From assembly GCA_014898415.1 (NCBI GenBank), contig RCTD01000015.1, positions 186,001 to 250,000 on the forward strand: a DNA stretch of 64,000 nucleotides. The letters run 5' to 3'. The notes under the pieces are model-generated. The model saw nothing but the letters and a program-made list of their open reading frames with translations, had not been told where the DNA came from and did no database searches. This DNA comes from Stromatinia cepivora (lineage: Eukaryota; Ascomycota; Leotiomycetes; Helotiales; Sclerotiniaceae). The position numbers and the translations under genes are program-made. This document shows, in pieces, positions 10,981 to 22,728 of this stretch (the stretch's first letter is position 1; each line of letters opens with the position of its first letter).

Positions 10981-11656
10981 GAATATAATGATTTTTGCTA
11001 ATATTATTTGAATACTATAATTGCAAAATGAGATTCGTAAATTTTGAATATTAAATCTATTGTTTGTATCATTTATTCTTTTATTCATTATATTATTCAT
11101 TGTATCGTACTTTACCACCGAGTTCATTTTCCTTCAAGTCTGTTTCGAATAGAATGAAGAGTTCTTTCCTTCGTTATTCCAGAATGATATCATCGTAATC
11201 ATTGTAATCTTTATCAACTTTGCTATCATACAGTATTTGTCTGTAGATATTAAAGCGCTTATACATTAAAAGCAATCTCTTATGCTCAAAATTCATCTCA
11301 GTTTATTTTCATTACAAAACTATAAAAACACTTAAAGGATATTCCATTATTCTATTATACATGAATCTATTACTATTTTGTTATCCATCCTAAAAGTTTA
11401 TCATGGATAGTATTCAAAGAGTATTTTACAATTTCAATCAAAGTAAAGATTATTGCAATTTTTGTATCTCTGGCGAAAAAACATCATCGAAAATAATTAA
11501 AAGATTATGCTATCTTTGTATTATATGTTCAGATCTTTTGATTTTGGATCTCCCCATTCCAAAATATCATCAACAAGATTCGTAAAAGAGTCAAGGAATG
11601 AGGGCCTCCATAGTATCCCATTGTAAAGCCGCTCTAACTCCATACCAAACCTGTCC
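10981..11656. other. Intergenic stretch between transposon block and first gene
   Basis: AT-rich but less so than the transposon block. It contains only short ORFs (the longest 60 codons at 11403) with no recognisable protein. It probably includes the 3' untranslated region of the minus-strand gene at 11657-13420. Confidence 0.5.
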
Positions 11657-13420
11657 TCAGTACTTTGACATCCTGCGTGCATCTTCCAGATCCCCAGTTC
11701 TTGTATTGGTCAGTAATAGAGCTGCTTGTGTAAGTGCCTGTGCCTGTGCCTGTGCCTGTGTCTGTGTCTGTGCCTGTACTTGCGCAGAATCTCGTGCCTG
11801 TGAAGATTCCAAGGCAGAAAAAACACCATTTTCGATACGGCCGCCTCCTTCATCCAAAGAACGGATTGGGGATTGTACAAATTGTGTAGATGCAGTGGAA
11901 CCTTCAGAGATAATAGGATGGCTTGCGATGAAAGATTGGAGGGCTATTTCTATGGTGCGGCCATCTTGGCAAAATTGGAGAGGTTCGGTTGATGCGACAG
12001 TCTGGTCATTTTGGGGACTTCGATAAGGATGGTTTGGGTCGAATTGCCTGGTGGCTTGTGATGCGAGAGCAGAAAATTGATAAATTTCAAGAGGCGCTGT
12101 CGGCTTGGGAGGTGACTTTGCGCGAATTGGAGGATAGTTCACTTCTGGATAGTAGTGTTGAGAACGAACGGCTCGGGTTCTTGCAGTTCGGTCCTTCTTG
12201 GGAAAGGTATTGATGCGAGTAACGGCTGCTCTTATATTCGCTCGAGGAGCAAGTGGTGAGACGTGGTTGCTGTTTTCGATATTAGGTGATGACTTGTCGT
12301 TATCCATTTCGAAGGCATGGTTGACCGTGCTACTTCCATTGTCATCTACGTTGTGATCTTGCATGGAACAGTCACTCATACCATTTGCGTTATGATTTTC
12401 CACGAATTGATCATTCATACTTGCTACATCACCATCTGCATCTAATATGGGATGATCGAGTGGCGGTGGTGATGCATCATACATATCATCGAATGATGCC
12501 CTGACATTCACCATCTGGTTGCTCGCTCTGTTGATGTCATCGTAGAATTCGGCGTCGGCAGAGGGTGGTGCGTTTTCATCCTTCTCAATGGTGGGAAGCA
12601 CATGTTGATTCTGCGCCACTACAGCTCGTAAAGCCTGCTCGTACTCCTTCTCATCGTTCTCAAAGTCTCTGTATTGGTGGTCCCCACGTTCCTGGTCATT
12701 AAAACCATTCCTGTCGTCCACATCATCAGCTGCCTTGATACGAGTCATCTCCTCCCTAACCTGCCTCAATTTAATCTTGCATTCGTTCTTTAGTTCTCCA
12801 TGTATGGAAATCCTCAGTTTGAGCCTCGCTGCCTCCTCTTCTAGTTTCTCGAACTCCGGGATCTTCTTATTCAATGAGAAAATTGGAAATTTTTCTTCCT
12901 CGTCCGTGCAGCTCGTCTCCTTCTCGTTACTTTCTTGCTCTGCGTCACCCCTCTCTTTCCCTGCGGCTTCTTGAGCTCTTGCAGATTTGGCAACATACGC
13001 TCTCTGCCCATGCATGTAGCATTTGAGGCAAGAGGTTGTCTCTTGACGGGTGTTTTCGTTACAAATTAACAAACCATGAGGATTTGGGCCTAGTCGTTGA
13101 GGAAACTCGGCTCTCGGTTTCCACATTCTCTCTCTGCTACAATAGCGATGAATAGGTGCATATCTGCCATCCTCCAGCTTCAACTTATCAGGAGGATAAG
13201 AAGAATAATTCCTCTCATCTATGGGCAGAGGAACATCTTTGCCATATATCTCGGGCCATTGTTGGTAGGGGTTCATGGTAGTGAGGAACTGTGGTGCTAC
13301 TCCTCCAGGGGCAGGAAGGTGTTCAGGATAGAAGACCTCTTCTGGAAACTTTGGCACAATATATTTTGCGGTTTGAGGCGCCTTGGGCTTCTTTGCCTTG
13401 GTACTAGCAAAAGCCTTCAT
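11657..13420 (-). CDS. Hypothetical acidic protein with coiled coil and Cys motif
   Basis: One uninterrupted frame of 587 codons from the ATG at 13420. An upstream in-frame ATG at 13462 would add 14 residues (MTFCVSFLPHHFD...) and looks less likely. The N-terminus is Lys/Pro-rich. A conserved-looking block follows at about residues 60-150 (HRYCSRERMWKPRAEFP ... TTSCLKCYMHGQ), with Cys spacing that could bind zinc. Then come a charged helical segment (EFEKLEEEAARLKLRI), a long acidic Asn/Asp-rich disordered region and a basic tract. Near the C-terminus is an Ala-Gln repeat (QAQTQTQAQAQAQ) encoded by a TGCCTG/TGTCTG hexamer microsatellite around 11735-11777. I do not recognise the protein. It resembles a fungal family with a CSRER.WKPR.EFP signature, perhaps STC1-like zinc binding, but that is speculative. 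Confidence 0.75.
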   Translation of the reverse strand: MKAFASTKAKKPKAPQTAKYIVPKFPEEVFYPEHLPAPGGVAPQFLTTMNPYQQWPEIYGKDVPLPIDERNYSSYPPDKLKLEDGRYAPIHRYCSRERMWKPRAEFPQRLGPNPHGLLICNENTRQETTSCLKCYMHGQRAYVAKSARAQEAAGKERGDAEQESNEKETSCTDEEEKFPIFSLNKKIPEFEKLEEEAARLKLRISIHGELKNECKIKLRQVREEMTRIKAADDVDDRNGFNDQERGDHQYRDFENDEKEYEQALRAVVAQNQHVLPTIEKDENAPPSADAEFYDDINRASNQMVNVRASFDDMYDASPPPLDHPILDADGDVASMNDQFVENHNANGMSDCSMQDHNVDDNGSSTVNHAFEMDNDKSSPNIENSNHVSPLAPRANIRAAVTRINTFPKKDRTARTRAVRSQHYYPEVNYPPIRAKSPPKPTAPLEIYQFSALASQATRQFDPNHPYRSPQNDQTVASTEPLQFCQDGRTIEIALQSFIASHPIISEGSTASTQFVQSPIRSLDEGGGRIENGVFSALESSQARDSAQVQAQTQTQAQAQAQALTQAALLLTNTRTGDLEDARRMSKY

Positions 13421-13462
13421 TGTGTCAAAGTGATGCGGTAAGAAAGACACACAAAAGGTCAA

Positions 13463-14190
13463 AAAGGAGAAAAGGTTTGAAAAAAGTCCAGAAGATATAA
13501 AAAGTTATTGGAAAGAGCACCAAATGTATCAAAATGGGACAGGACGTGTGAGAAAGAGCACAAAAAGGGTTGAATTGTGTCGAGAGGTGTCGAGAAGAAG
13601 TCAAAAGATTCCCACAACCCATTTGACATTGGATATAGGGATGAATAAATTTAAATCTAAAAGAAATCTCATCAAAGAGGAACTCTTAAGTTGTTGTGCG
13701 GGGAAGTGTTTATTCACCTGTTTAATTCTCTTGAAGTGTTGTACTATCCATTATACCGAGGGCAACCAATGAAATGACAAATTGTACAAACATTAGATGG
13801 GATATACTAGATATTGTAGGAACTTCAGATATATTGAATTAGATCATACAAGGAACTATAAGTAGGTATTGTGTTAAGATATCTCACATAATAACCTACT
13901 AGTAGATGTCATAAAGCTAATATATATATTTGGAGAAACTATTCCTAGTTTTCTATAGAATAACACTAATTATAAAGAAGATTTTTGGATTTTTAAGATG
14001 TTATTCTGAACTTCTTAATTAAAATTCTACAACTTAGACAATATTTAAGATTCCAAAAATTATTTTTCATTTTTAGATTCCAGAATTTTATAATATTTGG
14101 AAGTTTGAGAATCTTAAATCTTTGAATTTGAATATCATTCTAGACTCAAATTGAAAGCTTCTAATTATACAATAAGTTTAAAAGTACACG
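13463..14190. other. Intergenic, probable promoter of the minus-strand gene, then AT-rich DNA
   Basis: The first part should contain the 5' leader and promoter of the gene ending at 13420. Beyond about 13790 the DNA is AT-rich with no convincing ORF. Confidence 0.5.
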
Positions 14191-14294
14191 TAGAAATAGA
14201 AATAGAAATAGAAATAGAAATAGAAATAGAAATAGAAATAGAAATAGAAATAGAAATAGAAATAGAAATAGAAATAGAAATAGAAATAGAAATA
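14191..14294 (+). repeat. Hexanucleotide microsatellite (GAAATA)n, about 17 units
   Basis: An uninterrupted run of TAGAAA/GAAATA units of about 104 bp with no imperfections seen. It is a likely length-polymorphic marker. Confidence 0.95.
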
Positions 14295-16518
14295 CTAGTT
14301 CTGGCTTCTTGATAAAGTATACCAATTATAAAAAGATTCATAGTTTCTTACGAATAATAGTAATCTGTTTCGCTCCGCTAATAACCCCAATTGTTTTGGT
14401 AGGGTTCTAATCATTAGAAATTTTATTAAATTTTCTCATTATATATAACTCCTTATAGCTTGTTAAAAATTTCATTCTAACTCTGAATCATAATATAAGA
14501 ATGCTTTTATGTTTCGAATCTTGTGTAAAAACTATTGACTGAGACTCTTTTCATCATGTTCACATTCAAAATTTGTTGGCTATGTGTACGACACTTTGCT
14601 GGATATTTCAGACCTTATGTACTTTATTTGATATCTATACTGGCAAGATTCAGTATTTGTTCATTACCTTCGTGTCCTGGTAATCGACTGGCATGATTGG
14701 TGACCTTCATATCCTCAATGACTATGGCAATACCAAACATGTGCATGAAGTTGTGATGTAATTGATGCATAAGGTGGAGAGGTTTCATTGATCTGCACCA
14801 GCTATACCTGATGTAGGTACATATCCAGAGTGTATGGCATCAAATCAACAGAGTCTTCCATATACACCTAATTTTGCACTTCAAGGACACAATGCCATAA
14901 CCAATATCTAGATCACATTGTCAAGAAACCTCAGTTCACAGCGATAATCTCAAAAATACCTGATGCATTGAAGCTGGGAAAGAGAATATAGATTCACCAT
15001 ATTCAGGTCAATATAATCTTCAAACTTCCAAAAAAGAGCAAGATTATTAATTCACCGATCATCCGAAGCCATTCTGCCTTTTATTACCTAAATCAAGTCT
15101 TAATATAATGAGCACAAGATGCCGAGGAGCCGAGATGAATTTTCATAAAGGAATTCAAGTTAAGACCAAACACAATTAACGTTAATTTTACACTCCCAGA
15201 AAAGATCTTACAAAGTCAGTATCAAGGATTCATAGCCTTGTCTAACCCTAAATCAATAGAATCAGGTTATTTTCACCCCAGCCTCTAGACTTGCTTTATC
15301 TAACTCTAGCTCAACTTTGTTTCTTCTTCCTCATCAGTTTAGTGTTCAAGGCATCTTGGCATATTTCTTATACCTACCTATCTTTACTTTCTTTGCTAAT
15401 AACTAGCTCCACAGGAAACAGGAAAACATCTTTCGAACAGTCTAATGACCCCCAGACTATCTTCAATAACTGATTTCTTCATTATGGGAAGTATGTGTAT
15501 TAGATTACTTAAGACAGATAGATAATATGATGCTAGCTCCATGTTTTTGTTTTGATCAAGGCTCAGTCCATGTATCTGTATATGTAAAACAAGAACAACC
15601 AAAGTCATAACCTTGTCTCTTTTTGTCTCTATATGATAATGACTGCTTCTAAAAGTTCATTGACTGTAATGAAGATAATTATATCTTTTGTGTATAATTC
15701 ATACAGTAATACAGTCCTCATATTCATTGACGGTAATGAGAGTAATCAGCATCTATAATAAGTGAGCCTTGAAACCTGGTACAGTGAATCTAGGTCCACA
15801 AAGATTGAAACCCTCGCTTCCATAGATAATGAATGACAAAGTTAGAAGTCACACAACTACTCTAAAGATATAATTTAAAAATTCAAATTTGATAGGATCA
15901 AATCCGAGATCCGAAGTAATCCCTTGAAAAGAACTCCTCTCTTGTTTCAGATTTTTGAAAGATATCTATAATTCTTTGATGATAAATTTTCACCACAATC
16001 TTGATCAAAAGCTTCAACTTACAATTTCTTTTGCATAATCATATTTTGTTTTTACTTCGTGTTTTCTGAGGTGAAATTTGGTGAAAATGCAGAAATCAAA
16101 ATAAGGAACCAGTTCCTCACCTGATTTTGCAGATCGAGAGATCTAGCCAAGTTCCTCAGCTCATCTCATTGTGTAGCCAAGAACTCAAATGTAAGTACAT
16201 GGCTACCTTCCCTTTCTTTGGAATGGTTCAATTGATGGCTGCCGGCTTATTTTCTGGATCCCTATATTATTACTGCCCACTAATTCATTGTGCAGTACGG
16301 TATCTTCATCACCAACAAATTCAAGTTCAAATTCGATGCCTCGATAACATCAGTACATATGGCAACTACAATCATGTGCTTCTTCTGACGTAAAATCGTG
16401 GCATTTCTATCAGCACAATGTTGACTACAGAGCTCTGAGCGACAGTCCTCGTCACCCGCTCTGATCCCTCCGCTGCTGAGCAGAGCAACTCGATAATCCA
16501 AAGCAAACCAACGATCTA
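14295..16518. other. Long stretch with no recognisable gene
   Basis: Moderately AT-rich sequence with only short ORFs on either strand (60-88 codons) and no family motifs. Several would need many introns to be part of a gene. I see no transposon ends. Confidence 0.5.
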
Positions 16519-17250
16519 GCATGGCAACAACCATTCAGATCGGAACCCAAGAGGTTGAAGACCTCCGATTCCACGAAGCGAGGTAAGTCCCATCTGATTG
16601 AACGTCCAAGAATAAATCCTAACAAAACCATCTCAGCCGTCGATCTCCTTCCCAAGATTATGAATATCTATATTCAACGCCTCGAATACGCCTTCAAGCG
16701 TATCGCCATTGATATTCCGGTATTCTACTACCGACTACGAATCAGACTTTCGAAGCGTCTTAAAACTCGATGCGATTTTCTGCGAGCTTTAAAATTACCT
16801 CTATGTTACGTACTTTAGCGGCGGTGGGGTAGACACCTAGGTGTGGTCGACAAAATATGCTCGCAGCTCAGAGAGTCAAAGAACCAAGCTTAAGGAGTTT
16901 CCGATGACTCCAACGGGCGTCTAGTCCTGCTGCTAGCCACCATAATCATGTCGACATCAACAATATTGATGTTGGCCTCAATGTCAGAACAACTGTAAGT
17001 CCGTATTCATACCTGCAAGCCTTAGCATTTCTAACATTTGTTTCAGGTGATGCATGGCGGCATCACGGCTTTCTACCTTTGTTGACGGTCTCGGCCCAGA
17101 GGTCAACGAATATGTCTTGGAATCGCTATTTCCGACCCCGCTTCCCCTCTTGCAAGGGAGGACCACAGTGGTTACTCGGTAAGAGCCTCGTCGACCACAG
17201 ACACTGCAAGTTGTGAGGTTATCATCCAATCTAGTACACTTCTCCAGGTG
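16519..17250 (+). pseudogene. Possible decayed multi-exon gene, product unknown
   Basis: The sequence becomes GC-richer and carries gene-like traces: an ATG at 16519 opening MATTIQIGTQEVEDLRF, a good donor GTAAGT at about 16582 with acceptor CATCTCAG about 50 bases later, and a second donor/acceptor pair (GTAAGTCCG at 16992, TTTGTTTCAG before 17047). The joined readings meet stop codons (for example TGA near 16707), so this is a relic or a wrong reading. No family recognised. Confidence 0.25.
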
Positions 17251-17982
17251 GGAGATAGGTCGCCGTCATTCCGCTGCAAATGAATATGTTTGTCCGGCGT
17301 CCTCGGACACCTGAATAGAACCTGGTGGCTGGTGTGTCAATGGGAGGAGACTACAATTGGTGGTACTACTGGTGCTATACTAGCACTCAATTGAGTTTAG
17401 ACATTCAGCACTGAAGCCGCGAAGAGTTTATGAGTTTTCGTATGTTAGATTAGTACCAATAAAAGGCAACTTTCACCAACCGCCCCGGCATGCAGTTCGT
17501 ATCTTCATGATGGTGAAATGAAGCGTCAGAGCCTTCTTCAGCAGACCCGTGATTGCCTGCCGTGAGTTAATCCTATTTTTGAGATTTTATCTGACTGATA
17601 ATTAACGAGGAAGCAGATCTTGTTTGTGCTGCACACGTTTCGAAACTCATACACTTATCAAGGAAACTCACGAGACGCGACAAAAAGATCGAAGTAAGGA
17701 AGAAAGTTTTTTGAGAGAGGTCTAGAGGTAGCTTTGGAGTAGGCACTCACATTCGAAGGACAGCATGAGGGAGCACTCGCTCTTTTGGATGCATACCGCG
17801 AAACTGTGACGTCATCTAGTTTGATGCCTCCGAGGCAAAAGATAAGAAGCTTCGTCCGGCGATCGCTAGACTCAAAGTATAAACCACGTTCACTCCAACA
17901 ACAACAATAAGCAGTTGAGACACGATACTCCGCGTCGCTCCGGATTTGCCTGCAAGCTGCCGGTAACAAGTTCACTCCAAAC

Positions 17983-18406
17983 TATGGCTCTCGATATTCC
18001 TGTTGCCCAGCCCGCGACGAGAGTCAAGCTCCACACAAACCACAACCCGGACGTCCACCCCGGTTTCGGTCCATTTTGTTTGCCTAACGACCACCTTGCT
18101 GCCAGATACTCAGCTCAGAAGGGTATACGATGGCTTGGATACCTTGCCCGCCTGATCCCAAGTGAGCTTCAACGATTTCCCAGCAATTACCTCTCCTCTG
18201 AGAAATAGCACACAGCAAAAATTTGCAACAGCCATGGTGAGATAATCGGTTCTGCCAAAAAGACGGACCCCAAATATTCGGCTGGTATCGATTGTAATGC
18301 CAACAAACCTCCAAGAGATAACCAACAGCCACTTACTCATTGCTGAGCTCAGCTCCTCAAGCTGATATCAGTGAAGTACTTGAACACATCTCTCCCCGAC
18401 CTCCAT
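17983..18406 (+). pseudogene. 5' part of an unknown gene split by a hAT-like insertion
   Basis: The ATG at 17983 opens MALDIPVAQPATRVKLH... and stays open to a GTGAGC donor at 18162. An acceptor CCAACAG ending at 18328 (167-bp intron) joins it in frame to a second exon reading through SSAPQADISEVLEHISPRP. That frame is open up to the transposon target site at 18399-18406. It resumes in the same frame beyond the transposon at 22729 and ends at TGA 22869-22871. I do not recognise the protein. The gene looks real because an exon, a splice pair and frame continuity across the insertion agree, but its start and upstream exons are uncertain. The insertion should abolish function. Confidence 0.4.
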
Positions 18407-18906
18407 TAGGCTGCGCAACGGGTACCCGCGGGGCGGATAATAACTTTAACAGATTATCTGTTGAGTATTTGTTTATAGATCGGATTATTTATATATATCA
18501 ACGAATTATCTATAAATTATTTATGGATTATTTATAAATTATTCATTTACTTACAAATTATCTATCTATTCATGAATTAGTAAATTATTCATAAATAGAT
18601 AAATAATTTATAGGTTATTTATAAATTATCTATAAATTATTTGTAGATTATTTGCAGATTATTTATATAAATAATTTTTATACTAATCTTTATATTAATT
18701 TTATATAATAAATATATATAAAATATAAATAATATTAATAAATAATATATAAAAATAACAATAATATTGATTATATAAGTTTTAATCAAGGATCAATTTA
18801 TTCTAATATAATAGATTTGATATAATTAAATAAATTTATATTCATTATATAACCTTATTCTAAATCAAATTTAGTTTTTCTTTATTACTCCTATTATTCT
18901 TATCAA

Positions 18907-19026
18907 TGATTAAGATAATCAGAATAGTCAGAATAATTAGGATGATCAGGATGATTAGAATAATTAGGATAATTAGAATGGTTAGGATAATCAGGATAAT
19001 CAGGATGGTCAAGATAATTAAAATGG
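18907..19026 (+). repeat. Imperfect 9-bp minisatellite inside the hAT-like element
   Basis: Repeated units like GATAATCAG, GAATAATTAG and GATGATCAG follow each other about 12 times with C/T and A/G variation. Confidence 0.6.
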
Positions 19027-19216
19027 TTTTATAATAAGTAATCTTAATTCTAATAAATAATTTATAGATTATTTATTTATCTATGAATAAACAGATTATC
19101 TGCAAATAATTTGCAAATAATTTACAGATTATCCGTTTACCTATAGATTAACAGATTATCCATAAATAGATAAATAATTTATAAATTATTTGTAAAGAAT
19201 CTACAAATAATCTATT

Positions 19217-19366
19217 TGTCACGAGATACACGTGATCGCGTCCGATCGGGCTAGTACGGTACTAAGCTTCGAGCCGATCATATATATAGCTTTGTAGTAT
19301 TCTTTTTTTAGTTCTGTAGCTTTTAATTCTAAGGTTGATTTTTAAATGCTTGTTGGGTTTGTTATA
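19217..19366 (+). repeat. Left LTR (150 bp) of the gag-only element
   Basis: TGTCACGAGATACACG to GGGTTTGTTATA. Its 5' half keeps more G/C than the right LTR while its 3' half has lost more C, so damage is patchy between the two. Confidence 0.85.
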
Positions 19367-19533
19367 TTATTAAAAGTTCTTTTAGATAAAAAATGGAATA
19401 ATATCTGTATATGTTTATGTATACTCCGTTTACTCTTGTTTAAGTATATCGCTTTTGTTTTTTCGTTTATATATAGATCTTCTTGATATTATTCAAAGGT
19501 ATTGTCTTTTTTTTTATCTTTAATTTCTAAATT

Positions 19534-20280
19534 ATGGATTATAATTCGATAAATTTTATGATTACAGAATTTCATAACGAAGTGATTTATCAATGGAATG
19601 AAATCTCGTTTTTACATTCTTTGATTCTCGAATATATTTCTATTGTTCATACTCTTTCTCGTCCGAAACCCTTTCTTCCTGATCCTGAAAAATTCAATGG
19701 TAGTTCTCAAAAGTTCGATATCTGGTTTCCCTCGATTCGAACGAAATTATAAATAGACAGCGTTACGATCAACGATTTTACAATTTAATTTTATTATATT
19801 TATCTCAATCTCGAATTTTATATATAAACTATAATACTACCTTAGCTTTCTTTTTTTAATCAAAATATTCCTTTAAATCATATAACGATCCTAAATCAAT
19901 TTATATACATTTACAACAATCCGAATAAAGTTCAAGAAGCTGAAAACAAGTTATTCATTTTCAAATAAAGAACCGATTCTTTATATACCTATATTATAAA
20001 ATTCGAAAGAACTCTTTATAAAGCTAAAGATCAGAATTAACTTGATTCGAATAAGATCTCAATTTTTTGTAATGAATTCAATATTACTTTTAGAAATCGT
20101 TTTTCTTAATAACTTTCTTTTCTTTATTTCTATTCTGATTTTGTTTAGATTATATAACAATTAGTTGTTTGTATAGCGAATAGATTCCTTATATTATTCT
20201 ACTTTAATAAACCTAAAGCTCTATATATATTATAGAATCTATCCTATTTTCGGAATTATGATTCAATGAATGTTAACAAT
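19534..20280 (+). pseudogene. RIP-damaged Copia-type gag of the nested element
   Basis: The ATG at 19534 starts an open reading of 72 codons. Its end, LPDPEKFNGSSQKFDIWFPS followed by IRTKL, is the classic fungal Copia Gag entry motif (LPDP..F.G...K...W..S.R.KL). After a TAA that would be CAA before C-to-T change, the same frame gives FYYIYLNLE. With one frame change, further Gag features follow (YNNPNKVQEAENKLF, KFERTLYKA). The stops are RIP-type. Only a truncated product of about 72 residues could be translated. Confidence 0.75.
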
Positions 20281-20742
20281 CTTAATATCATTAATACCCT
20301 TAACCTTTTTGATATCCAATCGGACAAACCCGATTATATTTTGATTTTACTTTATATATAAATATTCGAATTTTCCTTTTCTGAAAGAATTCTTTTGTGT
20401 AAATAAAATAAATGTATATAATATAGAAGTATTTTTTATTGAATATAAATCTATCTATTAGATCTATATCAAAAAATCCGAGATCGATAAGAATCTATTT
20501 TGGTTATTATATTGATTACTAAATCTGAGAGTAATGATGATGAGGATTTAGGAGAGATAATTAATAGCCGATATTTTGAAGATCGTTTGGAGGAGGTATA
20601 TGGTATAATGGATATGTATTCATTGATTGTAATGTAATCTATATATTAAATATTTTTATCAAAAGAAGATTAATAATCATTTTGTATTTAAATTATTCAT
20701 TTTAAATGAATTCGAGGTGAACTCTTCAGAAAGGGGGGGTAG

Positions 20743-20892
20743 TATTACGAGATATATATGATCACATCTGATCAAATTAATATAATATTAAGCTTCAAGC
20801 CAATCATATATATAGCTTTGTAGTATTCTCTCTTTAGCTCTGTAGCTTTTAATTTTAAGGTTGATCTCTAAACGTTCGTTGGGTTCGTTACA
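20743..20892 (+). repeat. Right LTR (150 bp) of the gag-only element
   Basis: TATTACGAGATATATATG to GGGTTCGTTACA, followed by the target duplication CTATT. The first 70 bases are much more AT-rich than the left LTR. Confidence 0.85.
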
Positions 20893-21542
20893 CTATTAGA
20901 TTTTATAAATAATTATACATTTTCATTTATTCATTAAATTGAATTGATATAATATTTATATATTATATATTTATATATTATTATTTCATTTACCCAATAT
21001 ATAAATAATCCAATATATATTTGTATAATCTTTGTATTAATAATATATTCTTTTATTGAATAATTACTTGTTTCATATATATAATATATAAATTTATCAT
21101 TTTTGATAATAATTAATATAAAGATTAATAAAAAAATAAAAAACGAACAAATTAATTTTCAAATTCTATTATCAAAACCATTTCAACGAACTTTTGTAAA
21201 ATCTTTAAAACTGATCTTTGAATACAGAAATCATTATTTTTAATATACAATATCTTCTTTACTAATCGATTAAATAATAATTTCAATATCAAAAGATTTA
21301 TAATTTATTAATATCGACAAATTTCTTATAATATAACAATTGATTTTTATCAATTAAAAATTATATTAAAAGATATATTAATCAAAAATATACTACCAGA
21401 TCTCTAACAATATTTTTTTACTTTTTTATTTTTTACTTAAACTATTTTAGATCATTTTATAATAGAAATTTTGAATATAATATTACAAAGTATATCTCGA
21501 ATTGATATAGAATTTATATTATTTGATTATATTAAATATAAT

Positions 21543-21852
21543 TGTTAAGGAAAGCCCTGTGATCCCCTGTATCTTATGAAGGATCAAAGCGTATGCTTTC
21601 CAATCGGAATGAAGGATCTACTAGCCCTTACCAATCTACCAATTTGATAAAGTGATCCTGATATACTAATAAATAAAGATCTAGTCTAATTAAGATGTAT
21701 ATCGGCTAGATAACCATTTATTTGTTCTATATATACAGCTCTTGATTCATATAATCAAGGGCAAATCATTCAATTCTTTTACTCTACCAATCACGTGTAC
21801 CACCTATTCCTCGATCCCTGAAAGTGCTCTGTAGTCATACTATCCCGTGATA
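21543..21852 (+). repeat. GC-richer island resembling a solo LTR
   Basis: A 310-bp block begins TGTTAAGGAAAGCCCTGTG and may end CCCGTGATA (CA to TA by RIP). It has a TATATATA box near 21731-21738 followed by a typical LTR-like leader. The surroundings are nearly pure A/T while this block keeps unmutated C and G. I found no matching 5-bp flanking duplication, so the boundaries and the identity are tentative. Confidence 0.45.
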
Positions 21853-22728
21853 CTTTTATTAAAGATATTTGAATTATAATATAATTTATAATTTAATATT
21901 ATTTTTATATAATTTAGAATATAAGATAGATAAAAAGCATCTTTTGATTGAGAAATTTATTGATATATTAACAACAAATAAACTTTCAAATAAAAAATTA
22001 AAATAAAATAAACAAATCGAAATAAAATAATAAAATTAAAATTAAACTTTAAATATTTATCAAATACAAATTTTAATTTATTAAGAATCCCAAAAAGAAC
22101 AAAACAAAACAAAAAATATATTAAAAAACATTAACAATCTCAATCATTATTATATTATCATTTTAAATCATCATCTATTTTATAATATTTTAAATCTTTA
22201 TCTAATATAATTATATCTCAAATATTTTAAACATCAATTATATTAAAAACTTTATTCTTTATATTTCAATATTTTTCAATAGAAAATGATTTGTTTTTTT
22301 TAAAAAAAAGGATTATAAACTTTCAATCCAATTTCGAAATACTAAATAAATTAAATAAAGATAACAAAATTTAAAAAAATTATATAAATAATAAAATGAT
22401 TCATAAAAAAAATAATCAAAAATAGAATTCAATAAAAATAATTATTAAAAATAATGATTTATTATATAAGAGGTTTTATATTAATCTTTATATTAATTCT
22501 ATATAATAAATATATATAAAATATAAATAATCTATAAATCTATAAATAATCTATTAATTTACAAATAATCCATAAATAATTCATAAATATCTATTTGCAA
22601 ACCAGATTATTTAAAACTTCAACAAATAATTTGTAGAATAGATAGACTATTCAATGAATAATCTATAAAGCGGATTATTCGCGGGTATTCATAGGTTGCA
22701 GGTAATTTATACGCAGCCTAACCTCCAC

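Larger units (their letters stand above)
19217..20892 (+). mobile_element. Gag-only Copia-like LTR element nested in the hAT
   Basis: Direct 150-bp LTRs at 19217-19366 and 20743-20892 (TGTCACGAGATA... ending GGGTTCGTTACA) are flanked by the perfect 5-bp duplication CTATT (19212-19216 and 20893-20897). A strong polypurine tract, GAAAGGGGGGG, lies just before the right LTR at about 20729-20739. The interior of about 1.4 kb contains a gag-like reading and no integrase, reverse transcriptase or RNase H. The element therefore never carried, or has lost, pol and must have moved with help from another copy. It is RIP-damaged. Confidence 0.85.
18407..22720. mobile_element. hAT-like DNA transposon with 8-bp target duplication (nested host)
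   Basis: The ends are a perfect 9-bp terminal inverted repeat, TAGGCTGCG at 18407 and CGCAGCCTA at 22712-22720. Close by on each side is a shared subterminal TACCCGCG and a GGATAAT/ATCCGC motif, in inverted orientation. An 8-bp flanking duplication is ACCTCCAT (18399-18406) against ACCTCCAC (22721-22728), one mismatch. Eight-base duplications and short TAGG/CAGG ends with subterminal CCCGCG motifs are typical of hAT elements. No transposase is readable: the interior is RIP-like AT-rich DNA with many copies of TTTATAAATTAT-type subterminal repeats. Removing the nested Copia-like element (19217-20892) leaves about 2.6 kb, so it is probably non-autonomous or heavily decayed. Confidence 0.75.

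Noticed and set aside
11989..13441. Several plus-strand ORFs opposite the 587-residue gene
   Set aside because: Shadows of the minus-strand frame; no motifs and poor composition.
14191..14294. CRISPR-like or regulatory array
   Set aside because: A pure hexanucleotide microsatellite without spacers. No CRISPR array exists in the window, as expected for a fungus.
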